A stretch of DNA of 64,000 nt, taken from the NCBI RefSeq assembly GCF_032118995.1, contig NC_092650.1, positions 10,292,001-10,356,000 on the forward strand, given 5' to 3'. This DNA comes from Asterias amurensis. Taxonomy: Eukaryota; Echinodermata; Asteroidea; Forcipulatida; Asteriidae. The position numbers and the translations under genes were made by a program. Below, piece by piece: positions 43,640-55,389 of this stretch (positions are counted from its first letter, which is position 1; each line of letters starts with the position of its first letter). Under the pieces are notes generated by a model. It saw nothing but the letters and a program-made list of their open reading frames with translations, was not told the origin of the DNA and did not search any database.

Positions 43640-46600
43640 TATAAATAAACACTAAAGACAGTGTCACGACCTTGTAATAAAAAAATATGTAAAAAAATAT
43701 GTTTGGTGAATAGATCTATACAAACAAGTTTTATATAGCTCTATTGTTCGATGACAATTAGTTAACAGCAGGGTGGACCACGTGAAGGTTGTCATCTCCC
43801 ACCCCACAAATAACAGTTAAAGGGAATCTTAATACATCCTTAATGAGTACTCAATAAATAACACTAAAGACAATGTCATGACCTTGTAGTTAAAAAAATT
43901 GTTTGGTGCATAGAGCTATACAAACAAGTATTTATATAGCTCTATTGTTGGATGACAAATAGTTAACAACAGGGTGGACCACGTGAAGGTTGTCATCTCC
44001 CACCCCGCAAATAAATGTTAAAGAAATCTTAATAGATCCTTAATGGTCCTAAACACCATATAAATAGCACTAAAGACCATGTCATGACCTGGTAATTAAA
44101 ACATTGGTTTGGTGCAAAGAGCTATACAAACAAGTATATGAAGCTGTATTGTTTGATGACAATTAGTTAACAACAGGGTGGACCACGTGAAGGTTGTCAT
44201 CTCCCACCCCACAAACAACAGTTAAAGAAATCTTAATAGATCCTTAATGGTACTAAACACACATTAAATAAACACTAAAGACAATGTCATGACCAATATA
44301 ATTAAAACATTGGTTTGGTGCATAGAGCTATACAAACAAGTATATATAGCTCTATTGTTTGATGACAATTAGTTAACAACAGGGTGGACCACGTGAAGGT
44401 TGTCATCTCCCACCCCACAAATAACAGTTAAAGGAATCTTAATAGATCATTAATGGTACTAAACACACATTAAATAAACACTAAAGACAATGTCATGACC
44501 AATATAATTAAAACATTGGTTTGGTGCATAGAGCTATACAAACAAGTATATATAGCTCTATTGTTTGATGACAATTAGTTAACAACAGGGTGGACCACGT
44601 AAAGGTTGTCATCTCCCACCCCACAAATAACAGTTAAAGAAATCTTAATAGATCCTTATAGGTACTAAACACACATTAAATAAACACTAAAGACAATTTC
44701 ATGACCAATATAATTAAAACATTGGTTTGGTGCATAGAGCTATACAAACAAGTATATAAATTATAGCTCCATTGTTTGATGACAATTAGTTAACAACAGG
44801 GTGGACCACGTGAAGGTTGTCATCTCCCACCCCACAAATAACGGTTAAAGGAATCTTAATAGATCCTTGATGGTACTAAACACACATTAAATAAACACTA
44901 AAGACAATGTCATGACCAATATAATTAAAACATTGGTTTGGTGCATAGAGCTATACAAACAAGTATATATAGCTCTATTGTTTGACGACAATTAGTTAAC
45001 AACAGGGTGGACCACGTGAAGGGTGTCATCTCCCACCCCACAAATAACAGTTAAAGGAATCTTAAAAGATCCTTAATGGTACGTAGCACACATTAAATAA
45101 ACACTAAAGACAATGTCATGACCAATATAATTAAAACATTGGTTTGGTGCATAGAGCTATACAAACAAGTATATAAATTATAGCTCTATTGTTTGATGAC
45201 AATTAGTTAACAACAGGGTGGACCACGTGAAGGTTGTCATCTCCCACCCCACAAATAACAGTTAAAGGAATCTTAAAAGATCCTTAATGGTAAGTAGCAC
45301 ACATTAAATAAACACTAAAGACAATGTCATGACCAATATAATTAAAACATTGGTTTGGTGCATAGAGCTATACAAACAAGTATATATAGCTCTATTGTTT
45401 GATGACAATTAGTTAACAACAGAGTGGACCACGTGAAGGTTGTCATCTCCCACCCCACAAATAAGAGTTAAAGGAATCTTAATAGATCCTTAATGGTACT
45501 AAACACACACTAAATAAACACTAAAGACAATTTCATGACCAATATAATTAAAACATTGGTTTGGTGCAAAGAGCTATAGAAACAAGTATTTATATAGCTC
45601 TATTGTTTGATGACAATTAGTTAACAACAGGGTGGACCACGTGAAGGTTGTCATCTCCCACCCCACAAATAACACTTAAAGGAATCTTACGAGATCCTTA
45701 ATGGTACTAAACACACATTAAATAAACACTAAAGACAATTTCATGACCAATATAATTAAAACATTGGTTTGGTGCAAAGAGCTATAGAAACAAGTATTTA
45801 TATAGCTCTATTGTTTGATGACAATTAGTTAACAACAGGGTGGACCACGTGAAGGTTGTCATCTCCCACCCCACAAATAACACTTAAAGGAATCTTACGA
45901 GATCCTTAATGGTACTAAACACACATTAAATAAACACTAAAGACAATTTCATGACCAATATAATTAAAACATTGGTTTGGTGCAAAGAGCTATAGAAACA
46001 AGTATTTATATAGCTCTATTGTTTGATGACAATTAGTTAACAACAGGGTGGACCACGTGAAGGTTGTCATGTCCCACCCCACAAATAACAGTTAAAGGAA
46101 TCTTAATAGATCCTTAATGGTACTAAACACCCTATAAATAAACACTAAAGACAATGTCATGACCTGGTAATTAAAACATTGGTTTGGTGCATAGAGCTAT
46201 ACAAACAAGTATATATAGGTATATTGTTTGATGACAATTAGTTAACAACAGGGTGGACCAAGTGAAGGTTGTCATCTCCCACCCCACAAATAACAGTTAA
46301 AGGAATCTTAATAGATCCTTAATGGTACTAAACACACATTAAATAAACACTAAAGACAATTTCATGACCAATATAATTAAAACATTGGTTTGGTGCAAAG
46401 AGCTATAGAAACAAGTATTTATATAGCTCTATTGTTTGATGACAATTAGTTCACAAGAGGGTGGACCACGTAAAGGTTGTCATCTCCCACCCCGTAAATA
46501 ACAGTTAAAGAAATCTTAATAGATCCTTATAGGTACTAAACACACATTAAATAAACACTAAAGACAATTTCATGACCAATATAATTAAAACATTGGTTTG

Positions 46601-49600
46601 GTGCATAGAGCTATACAAACAAGTATATATAGCTCTATTGTTTGATGACAATTAGTTAACAACAGGGTGGACCACGTGAAGAATGTCATCTCCCACCCCA
46701 CAAATAACAATTAAAGGAATCTTAATAGATCCTTAATGGTACTAAACACCCTATAAATAAACACTAAAGACAATGTCATGACCTGGTAATTAAAACATTG
46801 GTTTGGTGCATAGAGCTATACAAACAAGTATATAAATTATAGCTCTATTGTTTGATGACAATTAGTTAACAACAGGGTGGACCACGTGAAGGTTGTCATC
46901 TCCCACCCCACAAATAACAGTTACAGGAATCTTACGAGATCCTTAATGGTACTAAACACACATTAAATAAACACTAAAGACAATTTCATGACCAATATAA
47001 TTAAAACATTGGTTTTGTTTCAAAGAGCTATAGAAACAAGTATTTATATAGCTCTATTGTTTGATGACAATTAGTTAACAACAGGGTGGACCACGTGAAG
47101 GTTGTCATCTCCCACCCCACAAATAACAGTTAAAGGAATCTTAATAGATCCTTAATGGTACTAAACACCCTATAAATAAACACTAAAGACAATGTCATGA
47201 CCTGGTAATTAAAACATTGGTTTGGTGCATAGAGCTATACAAACAAGTATATATAGGTATATTGTTTGATGACAATTGGTTAACAACAGGGTGGACCAAG
47301 TGAAGGTTGTCATCTCCCACCCCACAAATAACAGTTAAAGGAATATTAATAGATCCTTAATGGTACTAAACACACATTAAATAAACACTAAAGACAATTT
47401 CATGACCAATATAATTAAAACATTGGTTTGGTGCATAGAGCTATACAAACAAGTATATATAGGTCTATTGTTTGATGACAATTAGTTAACAACAGGGTGG
47501 ACCACGTGAAGGTTGTCATCTCCCACCCCACAAATAACAGTTAAAGGAATCTTAATAGATCCTTAATGGTACTAAACACACATTAAATAAACACTAAAGA
47601 CAATGTCATGACCAATATAATTAAAACATTGGTTTGGTGCTTAGAGCTATACAAACAAGTATATAAATTATAGCTCTATTGTTTGATGACAATTAGTTAA
47701 CAACAGGGTGGACCACGTGAAGGTTGTCATCTCCCACCCCACAAATAACAGTTAAAGGAATCTTACGAGATCCTTAATGGTACTAAACACACATTAAATA
47801 AACACTAAAGACAATGTCATGACCAATATAATTAAAACATTGGTTTGGTGCATAGAGCTATACAAACAAGTATATAAATTATAGCTCTATTGTTTGATGA
47901 CAATTAGTTAACAACAGGGTGGACCACGTGAAGATTGTCATCTCCCACCCCACAAATAACAGTTAAAGGAATCTTAAAAGATCCTTAATGGTACGTAGCA
48001 CACATTAAATAAACACTAAAGCAATGTCATGACAAATATAATTAAAACATTGGTTTGGTGCATAGAGCTATACAAACAAGTATATTTAGCTCTATTGTTG
48101 AATGACAATTAGTTAACAACAGAGTGGACCAAGTGAAGGTTGTCATCTCCCACCCCACAAATAACAGTTAAAGGAATCTTAATAGATCCTTAATGGTACT
48201 AAACACACATTAAATAAACACTAAAGACAATTTCATGACCAATATAATTAAAACATTGGTTTGGTGCAAAGAGCTATAGAAACAAGTTTTTATATAGCTC
48301 TATTGTTTGATGACAATTAGTTAACAACAGGGTGGACCACGTGAAGAATGTCATCTCCCACCCCACAAATAACAATTAAAGGAATCTTAATAGATCCTTA
48401 ATGGTACTAAACACCCTATAAATAAACACTAAAGACAATGTCATGACCTGGTAATTAAAACATTGGTTTGGTGCATAGAGCTATACAAACAAGTATATAA
48501 ATTATAGCTCTATTGTTTGATGACAATTAGTTAACAACAGGGTGGACCACGTGAAGGTTGTCATCTCCCACCCCACAAATAACAGTTAAAGGAATCTTAA
48601 AAGATCCTTAATGGTACGTAGCACACATTAAATAAACACTAAAGACAATGTCATGACCAATATAATTAAAACATTGGTTTGGTGCATAGAGCTATACAAA
48701 CAAGTATATATAGCTCTATTGTTTGATGACAATTAGTTAACAACAGGGTGGACCACGTGAAGGTTGTCATCTCCCACCCCACAAATAACACTTACAGGAA
48801 TCTTACGAGATCCTTAATGGTACTAAACACACATTAAATAAACACTAAAGACAATTTCATGACCAATATAATTAAAACATTGGTTTTGTTTCAAAGAGCT
48901 ATAGAAACAAGTATTTATATAGCTCTATTGTTTGATGACAATTAGTTAACAACAGGGTGGACCACGTGAAGGTTGTCATCTCCCACCCCACAAATAACAG
49001 TTAAAGGAATCTTAATAGATCCTTAATGGTACTAAACACCCTATAAATAAACACTAAAGACAATGTCATGACCTGGTAATTAAAACATTGGTTTGGTGCA
49101 TAGAGCTATACAAACAAGTATATATAGGTATATTGTTTGATGACAATTAGTTAACAACAGGGTGGACCAAGTGAAGGTTGTCATCTCCCACCCCACAAAT
49201 AACAGTTAAAGGAATATTAATAGATCCTTAATGGTACTAAACACACATTAAATAAACACTAAAGACAATGTCATGACCTGGTAATTAAAACATTGGTTTG
49301 GTGCATAGAGCTATACAAACAAGTATATAAATTATAGCTCTATTGTTTGATGACAATTAGTTAACAACAGGGTGGACCACGTGAAGGTTGTCATCTCCCA
49401 CCCCACAAATAACAGTTAAAGGAATCTTAAAAGATCCTTAATGGTACGTAGCACACATTAAATAAACACTAAAGACAATGTCATGACCAATATAATTAAA
49501 ACATTGGTTTGGTGCATAGAGCTATACAAACAAGTATATATAGCTCTATTGTTTGATGACAATTAGTTAACAACAGGGTGGACCACGTGAAGGTTGTCAT

Positions 49601-52600
49601 CTCCCACCCCACAAATAACACTTACAGGAATCTTACGAGATCCTTAATGGTACTAAACACACATTAAATAAACACTAAAGACAATTTCATGACCAATATA
49701 ATTAAAACATTGGTTTTGTTTCAAAGAGCTATAGAAACAAGTATTTATATAGCTCTATTGTTTGATGACAATTAGTTAACAACAGGGTGGACCACGTGAA
49801 GGTTGTCATCTCCCACCCCACAAATAACAGTTAAAGGAATCTTAATAGATCCTTAATGGTACTAAACACCCTATAAATAAACACTAAAGACAATGTCATG
49901 ACCTGGTAATTAAAACATTGGTTTGGTGCATAGAGCTATACAAACAAGTATATATAGGTATATTGTTTGATGACAATTAGTTAACAACAGGGTGGACCAA
50001 GTGAAGGTTGTCATCTCCCACCCCACAAATAACAGTTAAAGGAATATTAATAGATCCTTAATGGTACTAAACACACATTAAATAAACACTAAAGACAATT
50101 TCATGACCAATATAATTAAAACATTGGTTTGGTGCAAAGAGCTATACAAACAAGTATATATAGGTCTATTGTTTGATGACAATTAGTTAACAACAGGGTG
50201 GACCACGTGAAGGTTGTCATCTCCCACCCCACAAATAACAGTTAAAGGAATCTTAATAGATCCTTAATGGTACTAAACACACATTAAATAAACACTAAAG
50301 ACAATGTCATGACCAATATAATTAAAACATTGGTTTGGTGCTTAGAGCTATACAAACAAGTATATAAATTATAGCTCTATTGTTTGATGACAATTAGTTA
50401 ACAACAGGGTGGACCACGTGAAGGTTGTCATCTCCCACCCCACAAATAACAGTTAAAGGAATCTTACGAGATCCTTAATGGTACTAAACACACATTAAAT
50501 AAACACTAAAGACAATGTCATGACCAATATAATTAAAACATTGGTTTGGTGCATAGAGCTATACAAACAAGTATATAAATTATAGCTCTATTGTTTGATG
50601 ACAATTAGTTAACAACAGGGTGGACCACGTGAAGATTGTCATCTCCCACCCCACAAATAACAGTTAAAGGAATCTTAAAAGATCCTCAATGGTACGTAGC
50701 ACACATTAAATAAACACTAAAGCAATGTCATGACAAATATAATTAAAACATTGGTTTGGTGCATAGAGCTATACAAACAAGTATATTTAGCTCTATTGTT
50801 GAATGACAATTAGTTAACAACAGAGTGGACCAAGTGAAGGTTGTCATCTCCCACCCCACAAATAACAGTTAAAGGAATCTTAATAGATCCTTAATGGTAC
50901 TAAACACACATTAAATAAACACTAAAGACAATTTCATGACCAATATAATTAAAACATTGGTTTGGTGCAAAGAGCTATAGAAACAAGTTTTTATATAGCT
51001 CTATTGTTTGATGACAATTAGTTAACAACAGGGTGGACCACGTGAAGGTTGTCATTTCCCACCCCACAAATAACAGTTAAAGGAATCTTAAGAGATCCTT
51101 AATGGTACTAAACACACATTAAATAAACACTAAAGACAATTTCATGACCAATATAATTAAAACATTGGTTTGGTGCAAAGAGCTATAGAAACAAGTATTT
51201 ATATAGCTCTATTGTTTGATGACAATTAGTTAACAACAGGGTGGACCACGTGAAGGTTGTCATCTCCCACCCCACAAATAACAGTTAAAGGAATCTTAAT
51301 AGATCCTTAATGGTACTAAACACCCTATAAATAAACACTAAAGACAATGTCATGACCTGGTAATTAAAACATTGGTTTGGTGCATAGAGCTATACAAACA
51401 AGTATATATAGGTATATTGTTTGATGACAATTAGTTAACAACAGGGTGGACCACGTGAAGGTTGTCATCTCCCACCCCACAAAAAACGGTTAAAGGAATC
51501 TTAATAGATCCTTAATGGTACTAAACACACATTAAATTAACACTAAAGACAATTTCATGACCAATATAATTAAAACATTGGTTTGGTGCATAGAGCTATA
51601 CAAACAAGTATATATAGCTCTATTGTTTGATGACAATTAGTTAACAACAGGGTGGACCACGTGAAGGTTGTCATCTCCCACCCCACAAATAACAGTTAAA
51701 GGAATCTTAACAGATCCTTAATGGTACTAAACACCCTATAAATAAACACTAAAGACAATGTCATGACCTGGTAATTAAAACATTGGTTTGGTGCATAGAG
51801 CTATACAAACAAGTATATATAGGTCTAATGTTTGATGACAATTAGTTAACAACAGGGTGGACCACGTGAAGGTTGTCATCTCCCACCCCACAAATAACAG
51901 TTAAAGGAATCTTACGAGATCCTTAATGGTACTAAACACACATTAAATAAACACTTAAGACAATTTCATGACCAATATAATTAAAACATTGGTTTGGTGC
52001 AAAGAGCTATAGAAACAAGTATTTATATAGCTCTATTGTTTGATGACAATTAGTTAACAACAGGGTGGACCACGTGAAGGTTGTCATCTCCCACCCCACA
52101 AATAACAGTTAAAGGAATCTTAATAGATCCTTAATGGTACTAAACACCCTATAAATAAACACTAAAGACAATGTCATGACCTGGTAATTAAAACATTGGT
52201 TTGGTGCATAGAGCTATACAAACAAGTATATATAGGTATATTGTTTGATGACAATTAGTTAACAACAGGGTGGACCACGTGAAGGTTGTCATCTCCCACC
52301 CCACAAAAAACGGTTAAAGGAATCTTAATAGATCCTTAATGGTACTAAACACACATTAAATTAACACTAAAGACAATTTCATGACCAATATAATTAAAAC
52401 ATTGGTTTGGTGCATAGAGCTATACAAACAAGTATATATAGCTCTATTGTTTGATGACAATTAGTTAACAACAGGGTGGACCACGTGAAGGTTGTCATCT
52501 CCCACCCCACAAATAACAGTTAAAGGAATCTTAACAGATCCTTAATAGTACTAAACACCCTATAAATAAACACTAAAGACAATGTCATGACCTGGTAATT

Positions 52601-53870
52601 AAAACATTGGTTTGGTGCATAGAGCTATACAAACAAGTATATATAGGTCTAATGTTTGATGACAATTAGTTAACAACAGGGTGGACCACGTGAAGGTTGT
52701 CATCTCCCACCCCACAAATAACAGTTAAAGGAATCTTACGAGATCCTTAATGGTACTAAACACACATTAAATAAACACTTAAGACAATTTCATGACCAAT
52801 ATAATTAAAACATTGGTTTGGTGCAAAGAGCTATAGAAACAAGTATTTATATAGCTCTATTGTTTGATGACAATTAGTTAACAACAGGGTGGACCACGTG
52901 AAGGTTGTCATCTCCCACCCCACAAATAACAGTTAAAGGAATCTTAATAGATCCTTAATGGTACTAAACACACATTAAATAAACACTAAAGACAATTTCA
53001 TGACCAATATAATTAAAACATTGGTTTGGTGCAAAGAGCTATAGAAACAAGTATTTATATAGCTCTATTGTTTGATGACAATTAGTTAACAACAGGGTGG
53101 ACCACGTGAAGGTTGTCATCTCCCACCCCACAAATAACGGTTAAAGGAATCTTAATAGATCCTTGATGGTACTAAACACACATTAAATAAACACTAAAGA
53201 CAATGTCATGACCAATATAATTAAAACATTGGTTTGGTGCATAGAGCTATACAAACAAGTATATATAGCTCTATCGTTTGATGACAATTAGTTAACAACA
53301 GGGTGGACCACGTGAAGGTTGTCATCTCCCACCCCACAAATAACAGTTAAAGGAATCTTACGAGATCCTTAATGGTACTAAACACACATTAAATAAACAC
53401 TAAAGACAATGTCATGACCAATATAATTAAAACATTGGTTTGGTGCATAGAGCTATACAAACAAGTATATAAATTATAGCTCTATTGTTTGATGACAATT
53501 AGTTAACAACAGGGTGGACCACGTGAAGGTTGTCATCTCCCACCCCACAAATAAAAGTTAAAGGAATCTTAAAAGATCCTTAATGGTACTAAGCACACAT
53601 TAAATAAACACTAAAGACAATGTCATGACCAATATAATTAAAACATTGGTTTGGTGCATATAGAGCTATACAAACAAGTATTATAGAGCTGTATTGTCTG
53701 ATGACAATTAGTTAACAACAGGGTGGACCACGTGAAGATTGTCATCTCCCACCCCACAATCAGTTAAAGGGGATCTTTATACATCGTTAAGGGGTACTCA
53801 ACACACTATAAAAAAACACTAAAGACAACGTCATGACCAATATAATTAAAACCTTGTTAATGAGAACTCA
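43640..53870. repeat. 207-bp satellite array, about 49 units, with E-box and hairpin
   Basis: Landmark GGGTGGACCACGTGAAGG occurs at 43771, 43972, 44176 and onward to about 53721, spacing mostly 206-211. Each unit also has TTGTCATCTCCCACCCCACA, GTTAAAGGAATCTTAATAGA, AATAAACACTAAAGACAATG, TTAAAACATTGGTTTGGTGC and the inverted pair AGAGCTATA ... TATAGCTCT around CAAACAAGTA. The two edge zones (first three units; the last two) are the most diverged, the middle the most uniform, as expected for unequal exchange. Higher-order structure: the variant GTTTCAAAGAGCTATAGAAA recurs at 47018, 48889 and 49719, that is nine and then four units apart; AAAAAACGGTTAAAGG at about 51482 and 52306, four units apart. 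No open frames of note. Confidence 0.97.
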
Positions 53871-54310
53871 ATTACCCTTAATACCATGGCTCTGTCATGA
53901 TCTATGTAATTATAAAACCTCTAGTTAATGAGAACTCAAATGACCTTAATGAATACCATGGACAATGTCAAGAACTTGGTAATTATAAAACCTTGTTAAT
54001 GAGTACTCAAACAAAGACAAGGTCATGAACTTTGACATTACAAACTTTACATAACCCTATGTGTGTCACAATATTTTACATGTCTTCATACAGTAGATAA
54101 TAATAATAAAAACATGGTGGCCACCATGTAAGGGTTCCACAGAACAGATACCATATAAGCAATAAGAATAATAAAAATTACAATAGCAATGAAATAAACT
54201 TCATCCAGAGTTAAGTATTTTAGCAATGAGGACAAAAACTGTTTCATGTCAACTTCCAAGAATGAATAAAACAGGCCAACGAATAGTGAAATTTACAAAA
54301 AAAAAGATTT
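53871..54310. repeat. Decayed border of the satellite
   Basis: Three short tandem units of TTAATGAGWACTCAA / GTAATTATAAAACCTTGTTA (53855-54010) fade out into unique AT-rich sequence. An inverted ATGGTGGCCACCAT palindrome lies at about 54114. Confidence 0.6.
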
Positions 54311-54314
54311 TGTG

Positions 54315-54593
54315 TTATTTTAAATGGGAAAATATCAATCTATCTAGCCTATACCGCTCCATACTGTAGAAGGAAGGTCTCTTCGTCACCATTCCACCTT
54401 GATCTTTCTTGTGCTTGTCGCTTCCATGTGAAGCTTCCACGTGAAGCTTCCACATTCTGTTGTGCCGTCCATCCAAGGCCAACTTGATCTGCCTCTTTGT
54501 GTTCTTGGGGTTCATTCTGTTATACAATGTGTCCATCTGTTGACATGACGCCTTAGATGAGGTGGTGAAGAAAGAGTTTTCTTCACGTTAATC
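54315..54593 (-). CDS. Possible minus-strand exon, protein unknown
   Basis: The minus strand has an acceptor ATATTATTACAG| at 54594 and a second possible one, ATGTCAACAG|, just before an ATG at 54536. From that ATG a 73-codon frame runs to a stop at 54315 (MDTLYNRMNPKNTKRQIKLA, then HNRMWKLHVEASHGSDKHKK). Another frame ends KRQAQERSRWNGDEETFLLQ and resembles the AQxRxxW tail at the end of some LINE ORF2 proteins, so a retroelement fragment is an alternative. A 14-bp local duplication (GTGAAGCTTCCA twice) lies at 54426-54453. If it is an exon it is downstream of the exon candidate at 55073-54925. Confidence 0.3.
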
Positions 54594-54635
54594 CTGTAAT
54601 AATATGATCAAACGTAAAAAAAAAGTTTTAACTGG

Positions 54636-54746
54636 TTTTTTTTGTGGTCACTATTATACACTCATCTTTGACCTTTAAACTCAAGATTTAACTCAGGTTT
54701 TAATTTAAAGGTCAAAGATGAGTGTGTAATAATAACCACAAAAATG
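54636..54746. repeat. Hairpin-forming inverted repeat, arms about 43 bp
   Basis: TTTGTGGTCACTATTATACA and CTCATCTTTGACCTTTAAA on the left are mirrored by TTTAAAGGTCAAAGATGAGT and GTGTAATAATAACCACAAA on the right, with a loop of about 24 bases. Confidence 0.85.
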
Positions 54747-54924
54747 GCTTTTTATAAAGCATGCATATCTCTCACTCAGTGACGCGCCTGCAGTTTAACA
54801 ATACAGTATTGGTGCAAGGTAATATGGGACTATGTTTTAATTATGAGACGTAAGAAATGTATATTTTCTGCACTTTAATGGATTTCTAAACTTTCAGCTT
54901 AAGCTTAGCTAAAAGAGATCCTAC

Positions 54925-55073
54925 CTTCAAACTCCACTTGGGACCCTGGTATGTAGCTGAGAAATACTTTGATGTCCATCTCCTCAAGCCATGATGTATC
55001 TCTCTTTGTACTGTGTTGTCACATCTTCATGGTCCATATTGACGGAGGGCAGAAAAGCAGTCGTCACAATCAT
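54925..55073 (-). CDS. Possible minus-strand exon, protein unknown
   Basis: A 149-nt block with a strong acceptor (TTATTTTCTTTCAG|ATG) and donor (TTTGAAG|GTAGGA). Two partial frames look protein-like: from the first base MIVTTAFLPSVNMDHEDVTT (stop after 29 codons), and in another frame DTSWLEEMDIKVFLSYIPGS QVEFE running openly into the donor. A one-base shift would join them, so it may be a decayed exon, or translation may start at the internal ATG (MDIKVF...). It lies just beyond the near end of the exon-like array on the same strand. Confidence 0.35.
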
Positions 55074-55249
55074 CTGAAAGAAAATAACAATGTACTCACA
55101 TCAGGACGAACCATATGAAAACAAATATAGATCATCAGGGTCCAGTTACAACGCTGCTTAAGCTCCACAGGGAACTAAGCACAACATTAATATGCCAAAA
55201 TACCGTGTCACATGTACAATTTATGACTAGTATCCTGCTTTTGTTTTGG

Positions 55250-55315
55250 TTAGCAGAAAACTGTTAAGCAATATTTTTTGCTTAAACAGCCAGATGAAAT
55301 TTGGCCCTGATTACA
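55250..55315. repeat. TTAAGCAA/TTGCTTAA dispersed repeat fragment
   Basis: AAAACTGTTAAGCAATATTT / TTTGCTTAAACAGCCAGATG / AAATTTGGCCCTG matches phrases at 18590-18640 and 19060-19110. Confidence 0.5.
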
Positions 55316-55389
55316 AAACAGGACGATGCTGAATTAAGAAGAACTTTTTCCAGATACGAACATAGTCTTGTTTGTCTACAGAAAAAAAT

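Noticed and set aside
43640..53870. CRISPR-like regular spacing of repeats
   Set aside because: The whole ~207-bp unit is repeated, with no unique spacers, no cas genes and an animal genome context; it is a satellite.
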